Source of the DNA: Candidatus Aenigmatarchaeota archaeon
GTDB lineage: Archaea; Aenigmatarchaeota; Aenigmatarchaeia; CG10238-14
NCBI GenBank assembly: GCA_025058005.1
Contig: JANXDN010000007.1
Location: 1-9,279, forward strand
DNA length: 9,279 bases
Reading direction: 5' to 3'
Position numbers and translations under genes: made by a program. How positions within the stretch are numbered: the first letter of the stretch is position 1; each line of letters starts with the position of its first letter. The notes beneath the pieces are model-generated. The model searched no databases. It was not told where the DNA came from and was given only the letters and a program-made list of their open reading frames with translations. Positions 1 through 6,989 of this stretch are shown here, one piece after another.

Positions 1-19
1 CTTCAAATGTTTTTATTTT

Positions 20-109
20 TTAATGTGTCTTTACGCAAAAAATTAACGCCCCTAAAAATATGAGCGACAGGACTATACCTACTATTAACTTTATTGAAAT
101 ATTAACCAT
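20..109 (-). CDS. possible 29-aa single-span membrane peptide
   Basis: This is a short open frame read from ATG at 109 to TAA at 20, beginning 6 bases after the stop of the cysteine-rich pilin-like gene. The product is almost entirely one hydrophobic helix (about residues 5-25) with a lysine at position 7 and a short C-V-K-T-H end. It resembles the tiny single-helix proteins upstream in the same operon, and this is the main reason for listing it. No Shine-Dalgarno sequence is visible ahead of the ATG, and a frame this short could occur by chance in AT-rich DNA. If real, it would be a membrane peptide or minimal pilin-like subunit at the operon's distal end. It could also be non-coding 3' sequence. 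Confidence 0.35.
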   Translation of the reverse strand: MVNISIKLIVGIVLSLIFLGALIFCVKTH

Positions 110-115
110 ATCTAT

Positions 116-1126
116 TTATTTGATGTCTAAGTTAAAAAACAGTGGAGTATAGTGGTAGTCTAAGATAATTGATGGTAAACTATCAGATTTCAAGACGTAC
201 TTGTCACAAATGTTTAATTCGACAGGCACACCTGTACAGATAGTTTGTTTATTAAACTCTTCGCCACAATGCCAATATACATTCAACTGTTCTCCAATTC
301 CGCAGTTTTGCTGTGTATAGACAAAAATTATCCCGGTATTATCATCAAGAGGACGATATCTGTTTAGCCTAAATATTATTTCTCCTTCTTTAGCTTTGTA
401 ATATTTTTCCTTTGTTATGAAGATTAAATAAGGTTGAACTTCAACGAAACTTGCAGAACCTGTCACGCCCGAGTCTATATAAAACAGCTCTCCAGGACTA
501 GTAATATATATTTCCAAAGGACCTTTTAACACAATCGAAGATGCTTCCTTAAAATTTTGGGGTAAAGGTCCGCATGTTCTACCATCAGTATAACTTTCCA
601 CTATACTTTTATCCACATATATCTTTCCTGGAGGATTACCTGGTCCAGGAATAACACCAACATCTAATTTTTCTTCTCTCAACACATCATCTATCGTTGC
701 ATCATGAACAACTATACACTGAAAATATTCGCTCTCGTCAAGAGACTTGAAAAATTTTTTAATATCATCTACTTTTAGTTCAATTTGCTCACCATCTTCT
801 AAGGTAAGTTTTAAATTATACTGTAAACCACAATAGCTATACTCAAAATATTGCTCATTTTCTTTCACATAATCTAAAAAACTCTTCAAAGTGCATGATT
901 CTTCGCACTTGAAACCATCATATTGAAGTTTTTTGCATTTTTCAGAATCACAGCCATCAAGACATCTTTCTAAGACGCAAAAAATCTTTATTAACAATTT
1001 ATTTTCTTTTATTTTACACTCAAAAGGATTCTTTACACATTCCCACTTTAACAATTTCGACAAAATAACTAAGCACGTTGCTAAAAAAATCAAACCCAAC
1101 ACAAAAATTAGAGCATATCCCTTCAT
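116..1126 (-). CDS. cysteine-rich pilin-like / membrane-anchored extracellular protein
   Basis: I do not recognise a named family. The 336-aa product starts MKG and has one hydrophobic segment (about residues 4-23), like a class III prepilin signal with possible cleavage after G3. The rest is hydrophilic and probably outside the cell. It has 16 cysteines, 15 of them outside the membrane span. Six fall between residues 50 and 78 with spacing C-x4-C-x3-C-x4-C-x9-C-x3-C, and the others are near 30, 37, 99, 137, 185, 275, 287, 297 and 307. Residues from about 155 onward look beta-rich. The ATG at 1126 is preferred over the in-frame ATG at 1144 because it overlaps the previous stop as ATGA, has GAGG 8 bases upstream, and puts MKG at the N-terminus. 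It is probably a minor or tip pilin, or a filament-associated adhesin, stabilised by disulfides. The role is inferred from the operon. Confidence 0.8.
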   Translation of the reverse strand: MKGYALIFVLGLIFLATCLVILSKLLKWECVKNPFECKIKENKLLIKIFCVLERCLDGCDSEKCKKLQYDGFKCEESCTLKSFLDYVKENEQYFEYSYCGLQYNLKLTLEDGEQIELKVDDIKKFFKSLDESEYFQCIVVHDATIDDVLREEKLDVGVIPGPGNPPGKIYVDKSIVESYTDGRTCGPLPQNFKEASSIVLKGPLEIYITSPGELFYIDSGVTGSASFVEVQPYLIFITKEKYYKAKEGEIIFRLNRYRPLDDNTGIIFVYTQQNCGIGEQLNVYWHCGEEFNKQTICTGVPVELNICDKYVLKSDSLPSIILDYHYTPLFFNLDIK

Positions 1127-1248
1127 AGCAAATTCCTCAACCATTCCATTATATTATCAAAAACTTGATTTGACATTACAAGGAAATAAATTAATACACA
1201 TAAAGCTATTAGACCTAAAATAATTGCAATTAAAATTTTCATCTCCAT
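1123..1248 (-). CDS. 41-aa pilin-like single-span protein
   Basis: The 41-aa product has a short N-terminus with one lysine (MEMK), a hydrophobic helix of about 20 residues (5-24), and a tail of about 17 residues with an amphipathic look (N-Q-V-F-D-N-I-M-E-W-L). Its ATG follows the stop of the 59-aa gene by one base, and its own stop overlaps the next ATG (ATGA). An SD-like AGGGTG lies 5 bases upstream. The tight fit between neighbours on both sides supports it as a real gene. It has no recognisable family and no globular domain. By size and layout it resembles the minimal Flp-type pilins of Tad pili, or a small assembly factor. The clear K/R-G/A cleavage pattern seen in its neighbours is missing, so prepilin processing is uncertain. 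Confidence 0.65.
   Translation of the reverse strand: MEMKILIAIILGLIALCVLIYFLVMSNQVFDNIMEWLRNLL
1135..1138 (-). promoter_or_regulatory. Shine-Dalgarno deciding the start of the cysteine-rich gene
   Basis: GAGG on the minus strand sits 8 bases ahead of the ATG at 1126 and downstream of the alternative ATG at 1144. It therefore supports the shorter 336-aa product that begins with the MKG prepilin-like signature. Confidence 0.6.
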
Positions 1249-1249
1249 G

Positions 1250-1429
1250 TCAACACCCTAAAAGATGTCTTAATCCACCTATATTACACAAACTTTGAAT
1301 CACCCGCTCACTAAAGCTTTTAGCTCCCTCAGTAACATTTCCCAAGAATATCCAAAAAATTGCCAAGCCCAAAGTTGCTAGAATTAATGCAATTAATAAA
1401 GCCAATATCGAACTACTTAATCCTTTCAT
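1250..1429 (-). CDS. 59-aa pilin-like protein with MKG-type signal
   Basis: The 59-aa product starts M-K-G-L-S-S-S followed by a strongly hydrophobic stretch to about residue 30, then a short polar tail with two cysteines, one near position 48 and one at the C-terminus. MKG followed by serine-containing hydrophobic sequence is a common beginning of archaeal type IV pilins cut by PibD/EppA-type peptidases, here probably after G3. The ATG at 1429 shares one base with the stop of the 51-aa gene (TGATG) and has GGGG 5 bases upstream. An in-frame GTG at 1432 would add one residue and is less likely. The mature protein would be about 56 aa, close to bacterial Flp pilins and without a head domain. 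It may be the major pilin or a minor subunit of the adjacent machine. Confidence 0.75.
   Translation of the reverse strand: MKGLSSSILALLIALILATLGLAIFWIFLGNVTEGAKSFSERVIQSLCNIGGLRHLLGC
1254..1259 (-). promoter_or_regulatory. Shine-Dalgarno for the 41-aa pilin-like gene
   Basis: AGGGTG on the minus strand lies 5 bases ahead of the ATG at 1248, within the last codons of the 59-aa gene. A well-placed ribosome site supports this very small gene being translated. Confidence 0.55.
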
Positions 1430-1584
1430 CACAACCCCTTTAATGCTTGTTTAAATAAATTTTTCACAACCTCACCCAACTCACCTGTCTTCTCTTTAAA
1501 TATTGTAAACGCAAGAACTAAAAAAAGCATTATTACTATTATAAACATCAAGGCAGTAATTATAGCTCTGTTCGTTCCTTTCAT
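1429..1584 (-). CDS. 51-aa pilin-like protein directly downstream of TadC
   Basis: The 51-aa product has a basic N-terminus (M-K-G-T-N-R-A), a hydrophobic helix of about 22 residues (7-28), and a charged, probably amphipathic tail ending K-G-L. Possible class III cleavage sites are after G3 or after A7 in the R-A context. The start codon lies one base beyond the TadC stop (TAG-G-ATG), with only a weak SD-like element, which suggests translational coupling. The stop TGA shares its last base with the next ATG. No conserved glutamate at position 5 of the helix is evident. Together with the 59- and 41-aa genes it forms a block of minimal pilin-like genes. Alternatively it could be a small membrane adaptor of the platform protein. 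Confidence 0.7.
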   Translation of the reverse strand: MKGTNRAIITALMFIIVIMLFLVLAFTIFKEKTGELGEVVKNLFKQALKGL

Positions 1585-1585
1585 C

Positions 1586-3589
1586 CTAAACACTTAAAGG
1601 TATTAATGCACCCAAACCAAACTGAATTATTAAAACGGCTAAAGTAAATATTAAAGCCGCGCTTATTAAATTTGTCCCTATCGAATATCCAATTTCTATG
1701 ACGTCATTTCCTCTTTCTATTTGCACTCTAAAAATGTTAACAGAAACTATGAGCTCTATCATGTAAATACCAACTATTATTATCATTATTTCTATAGGCA
1801 TTATAGCTTCTAATTTCACACCTATTATTGGTACGTTTTGCTGATCTATTGGAAGTTCAACAAAAAGATTTGCAATAAAAAGTAAAACCTTCATTATTAT
1901 GCCTCCCAAACCGACAACTACTCCAGCCGCTAATGGTATTAACAGTGAAGTCATTAACCTCATAGACGAAGTCACATCCTCTAATAGCTGCTTCAAATGC
2001 TCATCAACTTCATGAACGTTTTTCATGTATTGAGAGATTGCAGAAAGAGTAGAAGCTACTGCACCCCAACCCTTAGAAGATGAGTCAACCATTATTTTCA
2101 TCGTGTTTCTTATTGTCTTGGACGGATAGTATTTTATTATTCCAAACTCTTTATGAAAAACAGCGTCTTTCAAAGTTACACCCAAGCTATTCATAGTATT
2201 AATTAGTCTTTCGAAAAAAGAATGAATTTTTTGATCTTTTAGTCTTTCATTTGTTTTTCTTAAAGAAGCTTCTAACGGTTGACCCGCACGTAAGGTACTG
2301 GCAAGCATAAATATTGCTTCTGCGAATTCCGCCTCTATTTCTTCCAATTCTTTTTTGATTTTTTTATTTTTGTGGGAAGAAATTAGTGTAAAAATTATAA
2401 TAGAAATTACCAGAGCCCAAAATATTTGTAACCCATAAAATATTCTTGTAGTGAGAGATGTAGTCTTATCGATATTTATTATGCCAATTATAGACGGCAA
2501 AGCAATTAAAATAAAAATAAAGAGAGAAAACGGCAAGAGCGGCAAATGCATCCTTTTGTTGAATAAATTAAAAGAGATGAAACCAAAATCCGAAGCTTCA
2601 GGATGGTTTTTTATGCTTACTGTATGAAAGGCGTAAGGTCTTTTGTCTAGGGTGTTTTTCATAAGAATGTAGACTGTGATCGGCAATGCTACATTGTAAA
2701 CTATAAAAAGTGTATAAGAACTTACAAGCATTGGCATTATTAAACCAAGTATCGGGAAAAGTATTAACGTGATAACAGGAAGAAATATACCCAAGGCATT
2801 TATCATTGTTATAGGATTTTTAAGCTCTCTCACATATTCATTCATTCTTTCCATGTTTGCCTGCAGTATAAGTTGTATTGCTCTTTCAATAACTTTATCT
2901 CTTTCATATATTTCTGTCACAGCTGTTTTTAGCAAATCCAAAGCTTGAGAAAATTCTCTATTATCGAACTTCCATTTATTGGAAAAATCATCCAAAGCGT
3001 CTTCTATGTTGTTATATTTGCCAGTATAAATATCCCATAATATTTTTCTCAAATCCTTTCCAATTGGGCCTTCTAAATTAAAGGCTGCAAATGTTACAGC
3101 ACTTTCTAAATTAGGGACATTTTTTAAGCCGATGGAAATGTAAAGAATTGTTTGAACTATTTCTGATGATGCTTCTACTCTAAGTTTTTTCGCATAAAGA
3201 GTTGGATAAACAAGGATGTAGTATGCTAAGGAAAACCCTATAATAGAGATGAAAAAAATGTATTTCGCTATTTCGCCAAAAGTATATCCTGAATACATTA
3301 ATGCAAAAAAAGAAGCGGTATTAACAAGTATTGTAAATATTATGACCATAACAAATGCTGAATATACATTAGAAGATGTTATTTTGAGATTGCAAAAATC
3401 CAGTTTTTGTTTCAATTCTTTGTTTTCTCCAAAATCTAATTTTATTATTTCACTTGAAAGCAAACAAAAATTTTCAAAGAATGTTTTTTTCTCCACCTCC
3501 TCTTTTAAAAAGTTTAAATAGTCTGCCGACAAACTTCTTACAGTGCTGCCATGCTTATATGCTTCGCTCAATTCATCAATTTTTTTCAT
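1586..3589 (-). CDS. TadC/FlaJ-type type IV filament platform protein (two T2SSF domains)
   Basis: The 667-aa product is the inner-membrane platform that couples the assembly ATPase to filament subunits. Predicted spans are near residues 76-100, 107-128, 265-290, 292-310, 351-371, 384-404, 545-573, 597-620 and 640-664. Two cytoplasmic T2SSF-like helical regions are visible. The first, about 140-260, has the S-S-E-I-V-Q-T...G-P-I-G-K-D-L pattern. The second, about 415-545, has an E-x-E-F-A-E-A-I-F-M-L-A...L-R-A-G-Q-P-L-E-A-S pattern typical of TadC/FlaJ. This double-domain layout is normal for archaeal homologues. The start codon overlaps the ATPase stop (ATGA), and AGGAG lies 4 bases upstream, so the two are translationally coupled. 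It is not specifically assigned to an archaellum because no fla/arl genes are present. Confidence 0.92.
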   Translation of the reverse strand: MKKIDELSEAYKHGSTVRSLSADYLNFLKEEVEKKTFFENFCLLSSEIIKLDFGENKELKQKLDFCNLKITSSNVYSAFVMVIIFTILVNTASFFALMYSGYTFGEIAKYIFFISIIGFSLAYYILVYPTLYAKKLRVEASSEIVQTILYISIGLKNVPNLESAVTFAAFNLEGPIGKDLRKILWDIYTGKYNNIEDALDDFSNKWKFDNREFSQALDLLKTAVTEIYERDKVIERAIQLILQANMERMNEYVRELKNPITMINALGIFLPVITLILFPILGLIMPMLVSSYTLFIVYNVALPITVYILMKNTLDKRPYAFHTVSIKNHPEASDFGFISFNLFNKRMHLPLLPFSLFIFILIALPSIIGIINIDKTTSLTTRIFYGLQIFWALVISIIIFTLISSHKNKKIKKELEEIEAEFAEAIFMLASTLRAGQPLEASLRKTNERLKDQKIHSFFERLINTMNSLGVTLKDAVFHKEFGIIKYYPSKTIRNTMKIMVDSSSKGWGAVASTLSAISQYMKNVHEVDEHLKQLLEDVTSSMRLMTSLLIPLAAGVVVGLGGIIMKVLLFIANLFVELPIDQQNVPIIGVKLEAIMPIEIMIIIVGIYMIELIVSVNIFRVQIERGNDVIEIGYSIGTNLISAALIFTLAVLIIQFGLGALIPLSV

Positions 3590-5826
3590 ATTGCTCCTCT
3601 TAAACTTTGTTTAAACCATTTATTCCATCTTGTGAAAATTTCCTTTGAGTCCAAACCACCTAACTCTCTTTGAACTTGATCAGAAATTAAATGAAACATT
3701 TCATTGCTTGCGGAAACCCATTCTGCCTCTAAAATGTCTTTTCTGTTTAGTTTTACAGCATAGTCGACCATAGTTTTCTTTATTTTTGCTCTTAACTCTA
3801 TATTTTCCCATACAGCTTCCCAATTACCATGCCATTCTCTTACTCTTTTTGCAATTTCGTTTATCACATATGATTCTCCGTTTAGCAACGTATCTGTTGG
3901 TTTTAACATATCTTCTTTCGCAGAATACTCCATCAAATTCACGAAACCGTTCTCTTCCATAGGATCGTCTTTCCAGTGTTTTCTTATTTCAGTAACCTCT
4001 AAAACTCTTCTAAATCTTCTCAAACCATCTGCAGACTTTATCATACCAGAGATTGTGACGATGTCGATTGCTTTAAAGCTTGTTTTTGTCACACCCAAAT
4101 CATTTACCACTCTATCAAACACACCATAGGCGCTTTCGCCATGTATAGTACCTGCAACCACATGGGCCAATGCACCTATTCTCATAGCTTCAAATAAAGC
4201 GATAGCTTCCTTTGATCTAACTTCACCTACTATTAAACAAGAATCTCCCAAACGTAGAGCTGTTCTTAAAGCTTCTTCTGCTGGCAATTCTGACTCGACG
4301 CGTGTTATGACAGAACGCGACTTCATCCTTTCTATATTGTAGCCCAAATTTCTTAGTTGAGGCACAGGCAACTCTAAGGTATCTTCAACTGTTATAATTC
4401 TGAATTTTTTCATTATTTCTATCATAGTCGCACCCAACATACTTGACTTGCCAGAAGAACGACCCCCAGCAAATAATATAGATCTAGATCCGTCTACGAT
4501 AAAACTCATCAAACCCGCATACAAAGGAGAAAAATATTTTTGATTTAGTAAGAGGGGGTATGTCCATGGTTTGTCTCGATGTCTCCTTAAAGCATAAGCT
4601 ATGCCATCTGGGCTTAGATTTCTTGTTATAGCTGCTACTCTTGCCCTTCCGCCCGGCACAAATAGCTCTGTGTCTAACACAGGATTAGCTTCATCTAAAG
4701 GTCTACCAGAAAACAGTCTAAACCTTGTTGCCCAACTTTCTGCATCCTCTCGAGTAGGAATCAGATTGGTTTCGCATTCATCATAATCATCGTGATGCAC
4801 ATAGATTGGTGTTACACCAACTGGTGAATTTATATATATATCCTGCAATTTTTCATCATTCAAAATCAGTTCCAGAACACCGAAACCTGTTGTGTGCCTT
4901 ACAAGAATATTGGTTAATTCTTCTATTTCTTTTGAACTGAATTTTTTTCCGCCACACTGCAAAATAAGATCTCTACCAATATTTGTAAATATTTCTCTTA
5001 CTTTATCTGGGTTTGTGAATTCTGTCTCTGAAGGTTTGTGCTCTGCGAGTTGTCTTCTTGCATTTTCTAAAATCGCATACTTTTCATCATCTAATCTGAA
5101 TTCTGGGGCGTTAAGGAAATAGTAAAGCCTTACTTTGTCCGGAACTTTGAAAATTTCTACCTGTATGTTTCCTGGCAGTATATATCTGTCCACAAGTCTA
5201 CTATTTTTTGGAGGCAAAGAAGTGTAGCGTGTTAACATAAAAATAGGTCTTATCATCGGGTTAAAGATAATTCTATAAGGGTTTCTATCACCAATCTTGT
5301 GACCAAATATAATGTTTGAAGAGTTTTTAATTAGTCTGGTTTCTTGTAGCATTGACTTTATTGTTTTAAGTTTTGAAAGTAGTAATTTCAAAGCAATCCT
5401 TTCGTTTTTATTTAAACTCTTTTCGAGTTTTAGTTCATATAATCTTGTCATTCTTTTTATTTTGACAAAAGCTCCTATTGGATCTTTTTTTAGCAAGTCT
5501 GTAACAATAAACTGCAAAACTTGAAGTGGTTGAGAAATAAATTGATTAAAGGTAGGGTGAAACAGAGATGGATCTTCTAAAATTCTATCCTTGTTGACTA
5601 TTTTATCATATAGATTTGCTATTTCAACTATCATGGCTGTTTGATCAAAATCGTATTCATACTCTCTTCTCTCCGCCAAAATTATTCTTTCCACTCTTTT
5701 GAACTCCAATATCTTGTCTAAAGAAAAAGACATTAAATATTCAGAATCCTCTAGAGTAAAGCCGAAAATGCTATCCAAACAGTTTATTTTCAATATACCA
5801 TCAGCATACTCTGTTTCAAAAACCAT
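3586..5826 (-). CDS. GspE/TadA/FlaI-type secretion ATPase of a type IV filament system
   Basis: The 746-aa product is a cytoplasmic hexameric ATPase that powers filament assembly or secretion. Residues 1-290 form a helical N-terminal part that includes the Y-F-L-N-A-P-E-F and A-R-R-Q-L-A-E-H segments seen in archaeal GspE homologues. The ATPase core spans about 300-620. Its Walker A is G454-G-R-S-S-G-K460-S461, and the Asp-box motif V-E-D-T-L-E-L starts at V480. The Walker B region L-I-V-G-E535-V-R has a catalytic-type glutamate, and the His-box region carries H555 and H562 (A-G-T-I-H-G-E-S-A). A C-terminal tail of about 125 residues follows, with several tryptophans. It is the first gene of the minus-strand operon and overlaps TadC by four bases. 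The length exceeds FlaI of archaella (about 550 aa), pointing to the archaeal pilus/GspE-like branch. Confidence 0.95.
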   Translation of the reverse strand: MVFETEYADGILKINCLDSIFGFTLEDSEYLMSFSLDKILEFKRVERIILAERREYEYDFDQTAMIVEIANLYDKIVNKDRILEDPSLFHPTFNQFISQPLQVLQFIVTDLLKKDPIGAFVKIKRMTRLYELKLEKSLNKNERIALKLLLSKLKTIKSMLQETRLIKNSSNIIFGHKIGDRNPYRIIFNPMIRPIFMLTRYTSLPPKNSRLVDRYILPGNIQVEIFKVPDKVRLYYFLNAPEFRLDDEKYAILENARRQLAEHKPSETEFTNPDKVREIFTNIGRDLILQCGGKKFSSKEIEELTNILVRHTTGFGVLELILNDEKLQDIYINSPVGVTPIYVHHDDYDECETNLIPTREDAESWATRFRLFSGRPLDEANPVLDTELFVPGGRARVAAITRNLSPDGIAYALRRHRDKPWTYPLLLNQKYFSPLYAGLMSFIVDGSRSILFAGGRSSGKSSMLGATMIEIMKKFRIITVEDTLELPVPQLRNLGYNIERMKSRSVITRVESELPAEEALRTALRLGDSCLIVGEVRSKEAIALFEAMRIGALAHVVAGTIHGESAYGVFDRVVNDLGVTKTSFKAIDIVTISGMIKSADGLRRFRRVLEVTEIRKHWKDDPMEENGFVNLMEYSAKEDMLKPTDTLLNGESYVINEIAKRVREWHGNWEAVWENIELRAKIKKTMVDYAVKLNRKDILEAEWVSASNEMFHLISDQVQRELGGLDSKEIFTRWNKWFKQSLRGAI
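3594..3598 (-). promoter_or_regulatory. Shine-Dalgarno for TadC inside the ATPase gene
   Basis: AGGAG on the minus strand lies 4 bases before the TadC ATG and within the last codons of the ATPase gene. With the ATGA overlap it indicates coupled translation of ATPase and platform protein. Confidence 0.7.
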
Positions 5827-5883
5827 TTGGCTTCACTAAATAATTATATTACTTTAAATAATCAAAATAATTTATGAGTGTTT
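5827..5883. promoter_or_regulatory. divergent promoter region with shared TATA element
   Basis: These 57 bases separate the ATPase operon (minus) from the coiled-coil/membrane operon (plus). On the plus strand TTTAAATA at 5853-5860 matches the archaeal TATA consensus, and it lies 24-31 bases before the ATG at 5884, the distance expected for a leaderless transcript. Its TTTAAA core is a palindrome, and TATTTAAA reads on the minus strand about 27-34 bases before the ATPase ATG. A second AT-rich stretch (AATATAATTA) lies nearer that start. The arrangement suggests that both operons are transcribed, and possibly regulated, from the same short region. Confidence 0.6.
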
Positions 5884-6264
5884 ATGGTTTTCGACAAACC
5901 AAAACCCACTGTTGATACTGAAACTGTCAGGAGAATAAACGATAATACAAGGAGGATAAGAGTAATAGAACAGAGGTTGGATGTGATAGACTCAAGAATA
6001 AAGGGAATTGAAGAAAAGATGATAGATGAATTACAAACTTTAAAAGTGACTTTTGACAGGCTTTATGAACAGGTAAGAGAGTTGTCAATGGAAGTGAAAA
6101 ACATGAGAGGATCTTTACTTAAATTTGAGCAGGCTTTGGAAAAGGCCGCAAAGAAAAGTGAACTTAAAGAAATACAAAGCCTGCTTGACTTGTATAATCC
6201 CATAAAATCAAAGTTTGTTACAAGAGATGAACTTGAAAGGATTTTGGAGAGAAAAAAAGAATAA
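5884..6264 (+). CDS. 126-aa cytoplasmic coiled-coil protein
   Basis: This soluble, charged, almost entirely helical protein has no signal or membrane span. Residues about 12-95 form heptad-like coiled coil (V-R-R-I, R-V-I-E-Q-R-L-D-V-I, L-Y-E-Q-V-R-E-L). The C-terminal part, about 90-122, has the pattern E-L-K-E-I-Q-S-L-L-D-L-Y-N-P followed by F-V-T-R-D-E-L-E-R-I-L, which I recall from small conserved proteins of DPANN archaea with no named function. The ATG at 5884 is chosen over GTG at 5878 because TTTAAATA is then at the right distance for a leaderless start. It is the first gene of the operon divergent from the pilus ATPase. By position it is comparable to the FlaC/D/E cytoplasmic components of archaella, but homology to them is not claimed. 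Confidence 0.82.
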   Translation: MVFDKPKPTVDTETVRRINDNTRRIRVIEQRLDVIDSRIKGIEEKMIDELQTLKVTFDRLYEQVRELSMEVKNMRGSLLKFEQALEKAAKKSELKEIQSLLDLYNPIKSKFVTRDELERILERKKE

Positions 6265-6291
6265 TTTTAAGTAGAAAAAATAATTAATTAT

Positions 6292-6297
6292 AAGGTG
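6292..6297 (+). promoter_or_regulatory. Shine-Dalgarno supporting a TTG start
   Basis: AAGGTG is complementary to the 3' end of archaeal 16S rRNA and stands 7 bases ahead of TTG at 6305. No ATG or GTG exists in that frame between the upstream stop (TAA at 6281) and this TTG, so the site decides the start. Confidence 0.6.
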
Positions 6298-6304
6298 TTT
6301 AAAT

Positions 6305-6976
6305 TTGATAAAGTTTTTAGGTGGGAGTAAAAAAGAGCCAGAAAAACCGCCTACAATTGGAAAAGGTTTCATACCAAGCGATAAAGTAAAAGATTTGAGT
6401 AGCAAAGGATTTTCTGAAGCAGAAATAATTGATATATTGAGAAAAGATGGTTTTAGCTCTGAGGAAATTGATAGGGCTTTGACGCAAGCAATAAAAATAG
6501 GTGTTGCAGATGAAGGCGAAATGTCTTCGAATTTATTTGTGCCTCCGACTCAAGAAAGTTTTGAGCAAGAGACCCCAACACTGTTTCAGCCTTTTCAACA
6601 AGAACAACAAACTAAAACAATGCAAATGCAAGAATATTATGTGCCCCAAAATTACATTAGCGAGGAACTTATAGAATCTATAGTGCATGAAAAAATGGTG
6701 GATCTTGATGAAAGATTGGTTGAATTTAAAAACAAATACAGTGAGCTAGAAAGAAAGATAATGGATCTACGCAACCAATTAAGTATTATGGCAAAAGGTG
6801 GAAAAGAAAGAGAATCAGAACTTATTTCAAAAGTAGATGCATTAAGAGATGGTGTAGAAGAATTAAGCGCTAGACTTTCAAGTTTAGAAAAAACTTTCAA
6901 GGATGCTTTGCCTTCGTTAATTGAAAGTGTGAGGGCATTAACAGATTTAGTCCACGAAATGAAAAGAAAAGGCTAA
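6305..6976 (+). CDS. UBA-like helical domain plus coiled-coil protein (223 aa)
   Basis: Three parts are visible. Residues about 26-66 contain a double helical motif (K-G-F-S-E-A-E-I-I-D-I-L then D-G-F-S-S-E-E-I-D-R-A-L) resembling UBA-like or SHOCT-like small helical modules. Residues about 75-115 are a low-complexity linker rich in Gln, Pro and Phe. Residues about 118-220 are coiled coil with charged heptads. There is no signal or membrane span. I recall similar proteins in DPANN genomes, usually uncharacterised. Translation starts at TTG, 40 bases after the preceding stop and with an SD at 6292-6297, so it is probably co-transcribed with the 126-aa gene. It may be a cytoplasmic scaffold or regulator of the filament ATPase, or a dimeric partner of the 126-aa protein. 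The function is unknown. Confidence 0.82.
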   Translation: MIKFLGGSKKEPEKPPTIGKGFIPSDKVKDLSSKGFSEAEIIDILRKDGFSSEEIDRALTQAIKIGVADEGEMSSNLFVPPTQESFEQETPTLFQPFQQEQQTKTMQMQEYYVPQNYISEELIESIVHEKMVDLDERLVEFKNKYSELERKIMDLRNQLSIMAKGGKERESELISKVDALRDGVEELSARLSSLEKTFKDALPSLIESVRALTDLVHEMKRKG

Positions 6977-6989
6977 AAACAATATAGAA

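Noticed and set aside
116..1144. Longer start (ATG at 1144) for the cysteine-rich protein
   Set aside because: It would overlap the 41-aa gene by 22 bases and hide the MKG prepilin-like start. The ATG at 1126 has an SD and an ATGA overlap.
933..1223. Plus-strand frame of 96 codons opposite the cysteine-rich and 41-aa genes
   Set aside because: It lies antisense to better supported genes, has no start signal, and its composition is that of reverse-frame translation.
1250..1432. GTG at 1432 as start of the 59-aa gene
   Set aside because: ATG immediately follows, gives the MKG start, and shares a base with the upstream stop in a TGATG junction.
3249..3521. Plus-strand 90-codon frame inside TadC
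   Set aside because: Antisense shadow of a clearly recognised TadC coding region.
20..5826. Calling the operon an archaellum (fla/arl) cluster
   Set aside because: No archaellin, FlaH, FlaF or FlaG is seen. The ATPase is much longer than FlaI and the small subunits do not look like archaellins.
5874..5915. ATG at 5874 opening a 13-codon frame just before the coiled-coil gene, and GTG at 5878 as that gene's start
   Set aside because: The 13-codon frame has no supporting feature. The GTG would place TTTAAATA too close for a leaderless start, while ATG at 5884 fits.
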